Below are positions 9,943 through 18,640 of a stretch of 64,000 nucleotides of DNA, one piece after another (positions within the stretch are counted from its first letter, which is position 1; every line of letters starts with the position of its first letter). The stretch covers positions 17,409-81,408 of the forward strand of contig NZ_FNQV01000013.1 in the NCBI RefSeq assembly GCF_900107735.1, given 5' to 3'. The stretch comes from Bowdeniella nasicola. Lineage in GTDB: Bacteria > Actinomycetota > Actinomycetes > Actinomycetales > Actinomycetaceae. Made by a program: the position numbers and the translations under genes. The notes below the pieces were generated by a model. That model ran no database searches. It was not told the origin of the DNA and was given only the letters and a program-made list of their open reading frames with translations.

Positions 9943-10872
9943 TCAGGCTCCCTTCTGAGCGGAGCTCATCCGCTCGGCCATCAGATCACCGGTGCGCGCG
10001 GCGGCGGCGGTGATGATGTCGAGGTTGCCGGCGTATTCCGGCAGGAAGTTCGCGGCGCCCTTGACCTCGATGAGGACGGTGACGCGGCCCCAGCCACGCC
10101 AATCCTCGCGGGCCTCATCGAACTGCGGGTCCGCCGTCAGGTGGTAGCCCGGCACGTATTCCTGGACGCGCTCGACCATGCGCGCGATCGACTCGTTGAC
10201 CTGATCCTGCAGGGCGCCGGGGGCGGCGGCCTCGGCGGGCAGCGAGCAGTAGACCGTGTTGCGCATGAGCATCGGCGGCTCGACGGGGTTCAGGATGATG
10301 ATCGCCTTGGACTGCTTGGCGCGCGAGACCACGCGCAGCGCGGCGGCCGTCGTCTCGGTGAATTCATCGATGTTGGCGCGGGTGCCGGGCCCGGCCGACT
10401 TGGACGCGATCGAGGCAACGATCTCGGCGTATTCGACGGGGACGACGTCGGAGACGGCGGCGACGATCGGCGTCGTGGCCTGGCCACCGCACGTAATCAT
10501 GTTGACGTTCATGACGTCGGGCATCGACTCCAGATTCACCGGCGGGCAGACGTAGGGGCCGATCGCGGCGGGCGTCAGATCGATCGCGCGCATCCCGACC
10601 TCGCGGTAGAGCTGCGCGTTTGCCAGGTGCGCCTTGGCGCTCGTGGCTTCAAAGACGAAGTCGGGCAGGTCGGACTGCTCCAGCAGCCAGTCCACGCCCT
10701 CGGCGCTCGTCTCCAGGCCGAGCTTCGCGGCGCGGCGCAGGCCCTCGGAGTCCTTGACGCCCACCATGTAGACGGGTTCGATCCACTCGGAGCGGCGCAT
10801 GAGCTTGAACATGAGGTCGGTCCCGATGTTGCCCGGTCCGACGATCGCCGCCGTGTACTTTTTCTGGCTCAT
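9943..10872 (-). CDS. mhpF: Acetaldehyde dehydrogenase (acetylating)
   Basis: A 309-residue enzyme converting acetaldehyde, CoA and NAD+ to acetyl-CoA. The N-terminal [12 protein letters not shown] is the Rossmann dinucleotide loop and [12 protein letters not shown] carries the catalytic Cys128, both standard for MhpF, BphJ and DmpF. It lies between the hydratase and aldolase genes. Its AAGGAG ribosome-binding site overlaps the last codons of mhpD. Pairing with the aldolase prevents release of toxic acetaldehyde in characterised homologues. Confidence 0.96.
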   Translation of the reverse strand: MSQKKYTAAIVGPGNIGTDLMFKLMRRSEWIEPVYMVGVKDSEGLRRAAKLGLETSAEGVDWLLEQSDLPDFVFEATSAKAHLANAQLYREVGMRAIDLTPAAIGPYVCPPVNLESMPDVMNVNMITCGGQATTPIVAAVSDVVPVEYAEIVASIASKSAGPGTRANIDEFTETTAAALRVVSRAKQSKAIIILNPVEPPMLMRNTVYCSLPAEAAAPGALQDQVNESIARMVERVQEYVPGYHLTADPQFDEAREDWRGWGRVTVLIEVKGAANFLPEYAGNLDIITAAAARTGDLMAERMSSAQKGA

Positions 10873-10874
10873 GC

Positions 10875-11717
10875 CTACTCCTTAACTGTGGGGCCCGCGC
10901 CGAAGGTGATGGTGAGCGCGCCGGCCTGACCAAAGTCTGCGGTGGCGCGCGATCCCGCTTCAACCGCGTGTGCCGCACAGAAGGACCCGGGGATCACGAG
11001 GTCGCCCTTCTTCAGGTGCACGCCGCGCTTACTGAGCGTCGTCGCGAGCCACGCGAGCGGGGCCGCGGGGTGCCCCATGACGTCGGCGCCAGTGCCGGCC
11101 CCGACCTCCTCATCGTCGATCAGCAGCGCGCAGCGGGTGCTCGCGAGATCGGCGATGTCGAGGTCGAGCGGTTCGCGCGAGACGGCGACGGCGCCGAGCG
11201 AGGCGTTATCGGCGACGGTGTCGACGAGGCGGATGTCCCAGTCGCGGATGCGAGAATCGATAATCTCGATCGCGGCGTGCACCGAGGCGATCGCCTCGAT
11301 CGCCTCATCCAGGCTCACCTCGCCCGTGAGGTCCGCGCCGAGGTAGAAGCCAAACTCGGGTTCGACCTTCGGCGAGATGAAATGCTCGACGGGGATTTCG
11401 GCGTCGTCGTAGAAGACGACGTCGTCGGTGAAGAAGCCGAAGTCGGGCGAGTCGACGCCGAGTTGGCGCTGCATGGCGAGCGAGGTCAGCCCGATCTTGC
11501 GACCGACGACCTTTCGCCCCTCCGCGAGCGCCTGCTCTTCTTGCAGCAGCTGGATCTCGTAGGCCTCATCCAGGCTCAGGCCCTCGATCGTCTCGCGCAG
11601 CGGGGCGATCGGCACGCCCGTCGCGTAGGCCTCGAGCAGGTCGCGCGAGGCCTCGGCCAGCTGGGCCGTGCGAGACGTCGGGGTATCGTCCCCGTCGGTG
11701 ATGTCCTTGCCGTCCAC
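10875..11717 (-). CDS. mhpD: 2-keto-4-pentenoate (2-hydroxypentadienoate) hydratase
   Basis: A 280-residue member of the hydratase/decarboxylase family. [24 protein letters not shown] and [14 protein letters not shown], with the acidic metal ligands, are typical of MhpD and its relatives DmpE and XylJ. It adds water to 2-hydroxypenta-2,4-dienoate to give 4-hydroxy-2-oxovalerate. The first 20 residues are hydrophilic; the ATG at 11717 abuts the mhpB stop. Decarboxylase paralogues share this fold, but the pathway context supports a hydratase. Confidence 0.93.
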   Translation of the reverse strand: MDGKDITDGDDTPTSRTAQLAEASRDLLEAYATGVPIAPLRETIEGLSLDEAYEIQLLQEEQALAEGRKVVGRKIGLTSLAMQRQLGVDSPDFGFFTDDVVFYDDAEIPVEHFISPKVEPEFGFYLGADLTGEVSLDEAIEAIASVHAAIEIIDSRIRDWDIRLVDTVADNASLGAVAVSREPLDLDIADLASTRCALLIDDEEVGAGTGADVMGHPAAPLAWLATTLSKRGVHLKKGDLVIPGSFCAAHAVEAGSRATADFGQAGALTITFGAGPTVKE

Positions 11718-12668
11718 TTAGGCCTCCTTGGCCGTCATGACGCCGAAGCCCGCAATGTATTCGCGGATCGGCCGGTAGAACTCGTAGGTGACGTCGTAGG
11801 TGCCGGCGGCCGCGCGCAGCGCGGAGAATGCCGCGACCCAGGTGCGGGTTTCGTGCGAGGAACGCCCGGCCTCTTCGGCCATGTCCTCGGCGGTGAAGGC
11901 GTCGAAGCGCTCGAGCTCGCCGGAGCGGCAAATGTCCATGAAGGCGGCGTCCCACTCGGGGTTGAGGTCGCGGATATCGGCCTCACCGGCGGCGAAGGCC
12001 TTCGCGACGGCGATCGTGTTGGCCTCTCGGGCGGCGCGTGCCTCGGGGGTGGGGTGGCGGCCCTCGAGCAGGAACTTGCGCTGTTCCTCGGTCGCGGTCG
12101 CCCACTGCGGAACCGGCGGCTCGTGGGACAGGCCACCGGAGCCGATGAACAGCACCTTCTTGTCGGCCAGGTGCTCCTTCACAAAGGCGCCGACGGCGTC
12201 GCCGAGCTTGCGCACGCGCGCCATCCGCATGAAGGGCTTGGCAAGTCCGTTCACGAAGACGGGAATGACCGACAGCTCCGCGACTCGCTCGCCGAACATG
12301 ATTTCGATCGGCTGGACGGCGCCGTGGTCGACCTCCATGCGACGCGAGATCGCGGTGTCCAGGTCCTGGTCGATGATGTACTGCGCGAGATCCTGGGCGA
12401 TCTCCGTGGGGACGTTGAGCTCGCCGTCGAAGGAGTTGTAGTCGCCGGTGCCGACGGCCGCAAAGCCGACGCAAAACGGCGGCATGAGGTCGTAGAAGAA
12501 ACCGTTGTAGTGGTCCGGGCCGAAGTTGATGATGAGGTCGGGATCGAACTGGGTGACGAACTCGCGCGCCTCGGCGAATGCGCCTTGGACGGCCTCGGCG
12601 ACCTCTTCGGGCGGGTTGGCGTGTTCGAGCAGCGGCGAGTGGGACATCGTGAGCAGGGCGACGGGCAT
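11718..12668 (-). CDS. mhpB: 2,3-dihydroxyphenylpropionate 1,2-dioxygenase-like extradiol dioxygenase
   Basis: A LigB-type (class III) Fe(II) extradiol dioxygenase of 316 residues, about the length of E. coli MhpB. Family motifs are conserved along the chain: LTMSHSPLL at the N-terminus, PDHYNGFFYDLMPPF (51-65), VDHG with H115, GSGGLSHEPPVP with H182 (near the second catalytic His of MhpB), and the C-terminal HETRTWVAAFSAL and YIAGFG. I chose ATG 12668 because an AAGGAG overlapping the upstream stop lies just before it. It cleaves the catechol ring of 2,3-dihydroxyphenylpropionate or a close analogue. Confidence 0.95.
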   Translation of the reverse strand: MPVALLTMSHSPLLEHANPPEEVAEAVQGAFAEAREFVTQFDPDLIINFGPDHYNGFFYDLMPPFCVGFAAVGTGDYNSFDGELNVPTEIAQDLAQYIIDQDLDTAISRRMEVDHGAVQPIEIMFGERVAELSVIPVFVNGLAKPFMRMARVRKLGDAVGAFVKEHLADKKVLFIGSGGLSHEPPVPQWATATEEQRKFLLEGRHPTPEARAAREANTIAVAKAFAAGEADIRDLNPEWDAAFMDICRSGELERFDAFTAEDMAEEAGRSSHETRTWVAAFSALRAAAGTYDVTYEFYRPIREYIAGFGVMTAKEA

Positions 12669-12678
12669 GATGGGCTCC

Positions 12679-14409
12679 TTAGATCGTGGACGAGAGTGCG
12701 GCGAGCAGCGACCGGAACGCAGGAGAGGCCTCCTGCGCGAGCACCGCCGCGGCCACGAACCGGTCGGGACGGATGAACACAAGGGAGACGGGACGGTCGT
12801 CGTACCATCTCTTGAGCGCGCCGGTGTGATCGCCGATGACGACGAAGTCATCGGCGGCCTCGTAGGCCGCTTCGGCCCAGGGGCGCTGGGTTTCGGGAAC
12901 GATGCACGCAAATCTCATGCCGAGCTCGCGTGCCTTGTCGAGCAGTTCGGGCGCGAGGTGGCGGCGAGGGTCATTGCCCCACGCGGCGATCGCCCACCAC
13001 GGACCGAGCGCATCGTCGAGTAGGATCGGGCCGTCATGGCCCGCGACGCTCACGCGCGGCTGAATGAACTGCACGCCGACGGGCGAATCGCAGTTCTCGG
13101 CCGTCGCAACGGGGATGAGGTCGCGCGTGATCTTCGCGGCCGCGCGGCCGGGTGCGAGCGTATTGGGATCGACGAGCACGCCGCGGGTGTAGCGCGGCAT
13201 TGGCTTAAAGCGCATCTCGGAGAAGTAGGACTTGATCTGCGGCACGGCGCCGAGCGCAGTCGAGACCGAATCGCGCACGAGCGCCACGCGCTTGTCCTGC
13301 TGCTTGATGAAATTTCCCATGGTCATCGATAGGTCGACCATGGCCTTGGCGTGTTCGCGCCGCTCCGCGTCGTAGGTATCGAGCAGGTCGAGGCCCGCCT
13401 GGCCGCGGGTGAGCGTCGCGATCTTCCACGCGAGGTTCGTCGCATCGCGCAGCCCCGAGTTGAAGCCCTGCCCCATCCACACGGGCATGAGGTGGGCGGC
13501 GTCACCCGCGATGATGACGCGGCCAGAGCGGAAGGTGTCCGCGACGCGGCCGTGGTGGGTAAAGACGCGGCGCCGAATGACCTGCAGGCTCGTCGGATCC
13601 GGCACGTGCGGGGTGAGCAGGCCGTGCACGAAGGCGTCGTCCTCGCTCGCATCGGAGGGCTCATCCTCGTGCAGCATGAACTCCCAGCGGCGCACCGCGT
13701 GCGGCAGCCCGATCGAAACGTACGGCCGCTTCGGATCGGCCCCGAGGTAGACGCCGGGCGTGCCGACGGGATCGTTTTCCACATCGACGACGAGCCAGCG
13801 GGTCGAGGGCGATTCCCCGACGAAGGTCGCGCCCAGCCACTTGCGGGTAAAGGAGCGGCCGCCCTCGCAGCCGACGACGAACTTCGCGCACACCTGGCGC
13901 GTGGTCGGGCTCGTGCCCGGCAGCGGGCCGGTCGTACCGTCCATGTCACGCGGGCCGACTTCGAGCGTCGCCGTGACGAGGTCGTCCGATTCCTCCAAGC
14001 CGATGAGCATGTGCTCGAAGGCAACGGTCACGTGCTCATAGCGATCCAGACCCTCGAAGAAGGCGCGGTCCACGAGCGGCTGGATGAAGCCGTGCTTGCG
14101 CGCGAAGCCGAAGGGTTCGCTCGTGGGATTGTTCGCGGTCAGGACGCGGCCTTTGCCGTTGACGATCTTGACGATGTGGTTCGGGTTGGTGTGCGGCCGC
14201 ACGGGCTCGATGAGCCCCATCGCCTGGATCGTGCGGTAGGACTCGTCATCCAGTCCGACGCCGCGCGGGTAGTCGATGAGGTCGCTGCGCGCCTCGGCGA
14301 GCAGCACCGAGACGCCGTAGCCACCGAGCAGGTTCGCCAGGGTCAGGCCGACGGGCCCGGCGCCGACGATGAGGACATCAACCTCCTCGCGATTGCTCTC
14401 CTCAGCCAT
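12679..14409 (-). CDS. mhpA: 3-(3-hydroxyphenyl)propionate hydroxylase-like FAD monooxygenase
   Basis: A 576-residue class A flavoprotein monooxygenase. It has the FAD dinucleotide motif VLIVGAGPVGLTLANLL (12-28), the DG-like motif FVVGCEGGRSFTRKWLGATFVG near residue 180, and GRVIIAGDAAHLMPVWMGQGFNSGLRDATNLAWK near 300 (GD motif contacting FAD). The C-terminal thioredoxin-like domain is present as in MhpA, giving the typical length. It inserts an ortho hydroxyl on a hydroxyaryl acid with NADH and O2, forming the catechol for MhpB. Exact substrate is inferred from its neighbours. Confidence 0.93.
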   Translation of the reverse strand: MAEESNREEVDVLIVGAGPVGLTLANLLGGYGVSVLLAEARSDLIDYPRGVGLDDESYRTIQAMGLIEPVRPHTNPNHIVKIVNGKGRVLTANNPTSEPFGFARKHGFIQPLVDRAFFEGLDRYEHVTVAFEHMLIGLEESDDLVTATLEVGPRDMDGTTGPLPGTSPTTRQVCAKFVVGCEGGRSFTRKWLGATFVGESPSTRWLVVDVENDPVGTPGVYLGADPKRPYVSIGLPHAVRRWEFMLHEDEPSDASEDDAFVHGLLTPHVPDPTSLQVIRRRVFTHHGRVADTFRSGRVIIAGDAAHLMPVWMGQGFNSGLRDATNLAWKIATLTRGQAGLDLLDTYDAERREHAKAMVDLSMTMGNFIKQQDKRVALVRDSVSTALGAVPQIKSYFSEMRFKPMPRYTRGVLVDPNTLAPGRAAAKITRDLIPVATAENCDSPVGVQFIQPRVSVAGHDGPILLDDALGPWWAIAAWGNDPRRHLAPELLDKARELGMRFACIVPETQRPWAEAAYEAADDFVVIGDHTGALKRWYDDRPVSLVFIRPDRFVAAAVLAQEASPAFRSLLAALSSTI

Positions 14410-14414
14410 GGTCC

Positions 14415-15326
14415 TTACGCCTCCGCCTTGCCGAGCAGGAAGTCCAGGTGGAGCTTGTTGAAGGTCTCGGTGTCTTCGTACTGCGGCCAGTGTCCGCAGT
14501 TTTCCATCACCTGCAGGTGGCCGTTCGGGATGAGGTCCGCGATGCGTGCGCCCTCATCAACGGGGCCCGAGGGGTCCTTCGTCGTCCACAGCACCATCGC
14601 GGGCGCCTGGATCTCGCGCAGGTCATCGTCGGAGAGCATGTTGCGCTTGCGGGTCTCCAGGTCCTGCAGCGCCATGTTCATCTCGCACGCCATGGGCCAG
14701 TCGGGCTGCTGGAAGATGCGCTGGCGGGTACGGATGAGGTCGGGGGTAACCATGGTCGGGTCGGCCATGAGCCATTCCAGGCGGGCCTTCACACGCTCCC
14801 AGGACGGGTCCTTCGCCGCCTCCATCGACAGCGTGTACAGGCGCTCCATGACCTTGGGGTTGGCCATCGTGCCACCCATCGTGTTGAGGACGACGCGCTC
14901 GACCTTGTCGGGATGCAGCTGGGCGAGGCGGGCCGCGGTCCAGCCGCCGAGGGACTCGCCGGACAGGTAGGCCTTGTCGTAACCGAGGGCCTCGATGACG
15001 GCGAGGACCTGGTCGACGTAGTGCTTGATCTCCAGCGGATGCTCGGGCTTGGCCGAGTAGCCGTGGCCGATGAAGTCGATCGCGTAAACGTTGAAGTGCT
15101 CGGCGTGCGCCGCCAGGTTACGGGCGTAGGCTTCGGCATGGCCGGTGACGCCGTGCAGCAGGAGCAGCAGCGGCTTGTCATCCGAGCCGGCGTGCAGGTA
15201 GCGGGTCTTATAGGGCCCCGCCTGCAGGTAGCCCTGAGAGAACTCGACTTCCGCGAGATCGTCCCACACAGAGGTGTACGGCCGGCCGTTGATGCTGCCG
15301 TCGGATTCGATAACCTGCTGAGACAT
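14415..15326 (-). CDS. mhpC: 2-hydroxy-6-ketonona-2,4-dienedioate hydrolase-like C-C hydrolase
   Basis: A 303-residue alpha/beta-hydrolase with the oxyanion-region LLLHGVTGHAEAYARN, nucleophile elbow SGESLGG (S125), Asp in WTTKDPSG and the catalytic His in ENCGHWPQYE. This is the meta-cleavage-product hydrolase type (MhpC, BphD) that splits the ring-fission product to a dicarboxylic acid and 2-hydroxypentadienoate. It is the first gene of the minus-strand operon, with AAAGGAG upstream of its ATG. Confidence 0.93.
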   Translation of the reverse strand: MSQQVIESDGSINGRPYTSVWDDLAEVEFSQGYLQAGPYKTRYLHAGSDDKPLLLLLHGVTGHAEAYARNLAAHAEHFNVYAIDFIGHGYSAKPEHPLEIKHYVDQVLAVIEALGYDKAYLSGESLGGWTAARLAQLHPDKVERVVLNTMGGTMANPKVMERLYTLSMEAAKDPSWERVKARLEWLMADPTMVTPDLIRTRQRIFQQPDWPMACEMNMALQDLETRKRNMLSDDDLREIQAPAMVLWTTKDPSGPVDEGARIADLIPNGHLQVMENCGHWPQYEDTETFNKLHLDFLLGKAEA

Positions 15327-15457
15327 TACTGCTCCTTTGCTCGGATATTGCGTGCCTTACTTTGACTGTACGAGCGCGCGTGCCCCAGCGTCGGGGAACT
15401 GTTCCATCGCGTGAAACATGAGCAGTTTTGTGCCGCCTGGTGGTAAACCTTACACCA

Positions 15458-15503
15458 ACCTAACCATCTACCTTTCTCCTGGTTAGGTTCGGTTAGGTTA
15501 GGT
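15458..15503 (+). repeat. 46-bp CCTAACC/GGTTAGG repeat, copy A
   Basis: Copy A opens with ACCTAACCATC, has a pyrimidine-rich spacer, and then gives GGTTAGG three times (two units separated by TTC, then one by TT overlap). Against copy C at 17179 it matches at 41 of 46 positions, in the same orientation. The left CCTAACC and right GGTTAGG arms can pair. It lies 160 bp before the AlbA_2 start and about 130 bp before the mhpC start, on the shared promoter side. Confidence 0.85.
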
Positions 15504-15591
15504 GTCTGGAAGTAGCTACAAGGAACCCTTTACACAAGTAAGCCCCGCACGAATACAAGACAAAACCACTGACCCGACACCCCTTTCACAA

Positions 15592-15626
15592 CTTAACCAC
15601 CTACTTTCCTCCTGGTTAGGTACGAT
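15592..15626 (+). promoter_or_regulatory. Shorter repeat copy B overlapping the AlbA_2 promoter
   Basis: CTTAACCACCTACTTTCCTCC followed by TGGTTAGG is a truncated, diverged version of copies A and C with a single right-hand unit. It runs straight into TACGAT (15621-15626), a candidate -10 hexamer 37 bp before the ATG. A protein bound here would overlap the promoter, which suggests autoregulation. Confidence 0.6.
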
Positions 15627-15663
15627 GTAGGGCACGTGTGAGGTTCTTCGAAAGAGGCTAGGG

Positions 15664-17184
15664 ATGACGGACGCCGAAGCGGATGTGCGGAAGCTGATCC
15701 AAGCTCTGCGCAAAATCGGAACTGATACAGAATCGGTCGAGGTGAAGACTGCGGCCAGAGGAATACCAAAAGATCTTCGCGCAACGATGTCCGCTTTCGC
15801 CAATGGCAACGGCGGAACACTTATCCTCGGGTTGAACGAGCAAGAAGGCTTTATCCCAGTTCAGGGATTTGATGCTAAGGCTGGGGCAGATGCTCTAACG
15901 GGGATTGCGGCCAATGATCTCTCTCCAGCCCTTCGGTTTCCGATATCGATAATTCCCTTTGAGGAGGGAGCTGTTGTCGTCGCCAAGGTGGTGGCACTTC
16001 CGCCCGCGGAGCGCCCGTGTTTCGTCACAAGCCAAGGAAAGTACGGTGGTAGCTATATAAGGTCACACGACGGAAACCGCTTACTCACTCCCTATGAGAT
16101 CGACCGCATGAGCGAGAATCGCTCCCAACCTCTTTTCGATCGCGAAACCGTCATCGATGCGGACCTATCCGACCTAGACGGGCGCGCAGTCGCCAACCTC
16201 TTAGCGCGCCTACAAACAACTAAGCCTCGTGCAGTCAAGGGCGGACGCGAAGTAGCGCTACGCAGGCTCCACGTAATCGGCAGGGATACTGGCGAGACTG
16301 ACCACCCCACCCTTGCGGGTCTTCTCGCTCTCGGCGATTACCCACAGGAATTTTTCCCCCGACTGAATGTAGCGTTTGCGGTCTATCCCGGCACTACCAA
16401 GGCGGACGTGCTTTCCGGAGGAGCTAGGCTGCTTGATTCTCGTTCCATTGACGGCTCAATTCCGGAAATGGTCGAGGATACAGTCGCAGCGGTTAGCCGA
16501 AACATGCGCACCGGCGGATTGATCGAGGGCGCCTTCCGAAAAGACCTACCAGACTATCCACTTGAAGCTGTACGAGAAGCCATCACCAACGCGCTCATGC
16601 ATCGCGACTATTCTCCTATGTCTAGAGGCACTCCAGTTCAAGTCGACATGTATGTGGATCGCATGGAGATCATTAATCCCGGTGGACTCTTCGGAAATAT
16701 AACAGTTGATTCACTCGGCCGGGCAGGAACTTCATCGTCCCGGAACGCCAGCCTTTCAAGGCTCCTGGAAGACGTGCAATCGGTAGATGGAGGCGCGGTG
16801 GCAGAGAATCGTGGGACTGGATACGCGATTATCGCGGAAGCTCTACGCAAAGCGCTTATGCAAGATCCGATTCCCACGGACTCTCCCACCCATTTCAAAA
16901 TCACGATGTTTAGACGACGTCTTACTCCTGCGGAGCAGGAGAGCAAGGGCATTCGCAGCACGAGAGGTGCCATCATGCATGCTCTTTCGCAGGGGAAGTC
17001 ACTGTCGTCTTCCGACCTTATAGACGCCTCTGGCTTGAGCAGAACAACTATAGTTCGTCACCTGAATGACTTGATTGCGGAGGGAAAGATCGAAGCGACT
17101 GACGCGACGTATAGCCCGCGGCGCCGATACCGCCTTGTTCCCCAGGGCAGTTCTAAAGGGGAGAGAATCTCTAAATCTACCTAA
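15664..17184 (+). CDS. AlbA_2 (Schlafen-like) / ATPase-like / winged-helix regulator
   Basis: A 506-residue protein with three recognisable parts. Residues about 20-140 are an AlbA_2/Schlafen-type domain (ESVEVKTAARGIP then ANGNGGTLILGLNEQ). Residues about 250-420 resemble the HATPase_c_4 module (REAITNALMHRDYS, MEIINPGGLFGNI, GTGYAII). The C-terminal 70 residues are a winged helix (LSSSDLIDASGLSRTTIVRHLNDLIAEGKIEA). Such proteins are usually called putative transcriptional regulators and some take part in phage defence. Codon use and G+C are visibly lower than in neighbouring genes, suggesting transfer. The gene is framed by repeat copies A and C, the latter overlapping its stop codon. Targets are unknown. 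Confidence 0.85.
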   Translation: MTDAEADVRKLIQALRKIGTDTESVEVKTAARGIPKDLRATMSAFANGNGGTLILGLNEQEGFIPVQGFDAKAGADALTGIAANDLSPALRFPISIIPFEEGAVVVAKVVALPPAERPCFVTSQGKYGGSYIRSHDGNRLLTPYEIDRMSENRSQPLFDRETVIDADLSDLDGRAVANLLARLQTTKPRAVKGGREVALRRLHVIGRDTGETDHPTLAGLLALGDYPQEFFPRLNVAFAVYPGTTKADVLSGGARLLDSRSIDGSIPEMVEDTVAAVSRNMRTGGLIEGAFRKDLPDYPLEAVREAITNALMHRDYSPMSRGTPVQVDMYVDRMEIINPGGLFGNITVDSLGRAGTSSSRNASLSRLLEDVQSVDGGAVAENRGTGYAIIAEALRKALMQDPIPTDSPTHFKITMFRRRLTPAEQESKGIRSTRGAIMHALSQGKSLSSSDLIDASGLSRTTIVRHLNDLIAEGKIEATDATYSPRRRYRLVPQGSSKGERISKST

Positions 17185-17223
17185 CCATCAACCTACCTCC
17201 CGGTTAGGTTCGGTTAGGTTAGG
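17179..17223 (+). repeat. CCTAACC/GGTTAGG repeat, copy C
   Basis: A direct repeat of copy A with the same architecture and the same three GGTTAGG units. It starts within the last codon before the AlbA_2 stop (TAA at 17182-17184). Placement at the very end of the gene is unusual for an operator. Confidence 0.85.
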
Positions 17224-17260
17224 CCGAAAGTAGGGATCCCCGCCAACGCTGGTATGCGAA

Positions 17261-17296
17261 ACGGCCGGTCCAAAGATTGCTCCTTGGACCGGCCGT
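17261..17296 (-). terminator. Terminator of the rpsF-ssb-rpsR-rplI operon
   Basis: A perfect 13-bp stem ACGGCCGGTCCAA / TTGGACCGGCCGT surrounds a 10-nt loop. On the minus strand it is followed by TTTCGC. It lies 22 bp after the rplI stop and may also stop transcription arriving from the AlbA_2 gene. Confidence 0.8.
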
Positions 17297-17318
17297 GACG
17301 TGGTTTGGTGGGTGGGCC

Positions 17319-17768
17319 TTACTTGGCGGCCTTGACCACGACATCCAGGGTGGCCTGGACCTCGGGGTGCACCTTCACGGAAACCTTGTACTCGCCAACC
17401 GACTTGATCGGGTTACCGATCTCGATGGTGCGGCGATCGATATTCTTGTCGAGCTGGGACTCAACCGCGTCCGCGATCTCCTTGGTGGAGACAGCGCCGA
17501 AGAGGCGACCGGACTCGCCGGCGCGCTCTTCGATGGTGACGGAGTTGGCCTGCAGGGCGTCGCGCAGGGCGCGGGCGTCCTCAACGGAGGCGATCTCGCG
17601 GGCCTTGCGGGCGGCCTTCATCTGGTCGATCTGCTTCTGGGCGCCCTTGGTCCACGGAGTGGCCAGGCCGCGCGGCAGCAGGAAGTTACGGCCGTAGCCG
17701 TCCTTGACCTCGACGACGTCGCCGGCAGTGCCAAGGTTGGAGACCTCGTGGGTAAGAATGAGCTTCAT
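17319..17768 (-). CDS. rplI: 50S ribosomal protein L9
   Basis: The 149-residue protein begins MKLILTHEVSNLGTAGDVVEVKDGYGRNFLLPRGLA, the canonical L9 N-terminal domain signature, followed by the long connecting helix and a C-terminal 23S-binding domain. Length is normal. It is last in the rpsF-ssb-rpsR-rplI operon and is followed by a strong hairpin. Confidence 0.98.
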   Translation of the reverse strand: MKLILTHEVSNLGTAGDVVEVKDGYGRNFLLPRGLATPWTKGAQKQIDQMKAARKAREIASVEDARALRDALQANSVTIEERAGESGRLFGAVSTKEIADAVESQLDKNIDRRTIEIGNPIKSVGEYKVSVKVHPEVQATLDVVVKAAK

Positions 17769-17791
17769 CTAGTTCTCTCCTCCCTTAGCTG

Positions 17792-18028
17792 TTAGCGGTT
17801 CGAGCTGGTGTAGGGCAGCAGGGCCATTTCGCGGGCGTTCTTGACGGCCTTCGCGATGGCGCGCTGTTCCTGGACGGACACGCCGGTCACGCGGCGGGCG
17901 CGGATCTTGCCGCGGTCCGAGATGAACTTACGCAGCAGAGCGGTGTCCTTGTAGTCCACGTTTCCGACCTTGACGGTCTTCAGTGGGCTGATCTTCTTCT
18001 TCGGCTTGCGAAGTTGAGGCTTCGCCAT
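17792..18028 (-). CDS. rpsR: 30S ribosomal protein S18
   Basis: A 78-residue S18 with [50 protein letters not shown], a near-textbook S18 core. S18 binds S6 on the platform of the 30S subunit. No CxxC zinc-ribbon cysteines are visible, so this is the zinc-free form. GGAGA lies ahead of the ATG, and the gene sits between ssb and rplI. Confidence 0.98.
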   Translation of the reverse strand: MAKPQLRKPKKKISPLKTVKVGNVDYKDTALLRKFISDRGKIRARRVTGVSVQEQRAIAKAVKNAREMALLPYTSSNR

Positions 18029-18075
18029 GGTTGTCTCCTCGAAATAAAAGTGTGAAAAAGCGTTCGGTGTTCGGG

Positions 18076-18600
18076 TTAGAACGGGGGCTCGTTATCGAAG
18101 CTCGAGCCGCCGGTTCCCCACGGGTCGTTCTGAGAGCCACCGGCCGGTGCGTTGTAGTCCGCGCCGGAGGACTGCTGGCCACCCTGGTAGTAGGACTGGC
18201 CGCCACCCTGGCCGCCGCCATAGCTGGATCCGCCGCGCTGGGAGCGCTGGACCTTAGCGGTCGCAAAGCGCAGCACGGGGCCGACTTCGTCGACCTGCAG
18301 TTCCACGGTGGAGCGCTTTTCGCCCTGGGGAGTTTCCCAGTTGCGCTGCACGAGGCGGCCCTGAACCATCACGCGCATGCCCTTGGTGAGGGACTCAGCG
18401 ACGTTTTCGGCGTAGTCGCGCCAGACCGAACAGCGCATGAACAGCGTTTCGCCGTCCTTCCATTCGCGGGTCTCGCGGTCAAAGTTCCGCGGGGTCGACG
18501 CCACGGTGAAATTCGCGACGGGTGCACCAGAATTGGTGAACCGGAGTTCGGGATCGGCGATGAGATTGCCAACGATGGTGATAAGGGTTTCGCCTGCCAT
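18076..18600 (-). CDS. ssb: Single-stranded DNA-binding protein
   Basis: A 174-residue SSB with an N-terminal OB fold ([25 protein letters not shown], then [13 protein letters not shown] near residue 80) and a Gly/Ser/Gln-rich flexible tail (about 118-165). It ends FDNEPPF, close to the acidic tip that recruits replication and repair partners. Location between rpsF and rpsR is the standard arrangement. Confidence 0.97.
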   Translation of the reverse strand: MAGETLITIVGNLIADPELRFTNSGAPVANFTVASTPRNFDRETREWKDGETLFMRCSVWRDYAENVAESLTKGMRVMVQGRLVQRNWETPQGEKRSTVELQVDEVGPVLRFATAKVQRSQRGGSSYGGGQGGGQSYYQGGQQSSGADYNAPAGGSQNDPWGTGGSSFDNEPPF

Positions 18601-18640
18601 GATTGCTTCCTGTTCTCAGTGACGACTGGCTCGGATGCGC

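Larger units (their letters stand above)
15327..15663. promoter_or_regulatory. Divergent promoter region between mhpC and the AlbA_2 regulator
   Basis: This 337-bp gap contains the mhpC promoter region (minus strand, candidate -10 TACAGT near 15369) and the start region of the AlbA_2 gene. It also holds two copies, listed separately, of a CCTAACC...GGTTAGG repeat. The segment between the repeats is AT-richer than the flanking genes and holds no convincing ORF. No dedicated MhpR-like IclR gene is present. Confidence 0.6.

Noticed and set aside
10968..12776. 602-codon + strand ORF opposite mhpD and mhpB
   Set aside because: Shadow frame; both opposite genes have intact catalytic motifs.
12669..12911. 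N-terminal extension of mhpB
   Set aside because: Overlaps mhpA, and the family starts at MPVALLTMSHSP with a good AAGGAG before it.
15458..15640. Telomere-like GGTTAGG repeats
   Set aside because: Only a few heptamers per copy, repeated inside a dyad; this is an operator- or att-like element, not a telomeric array.
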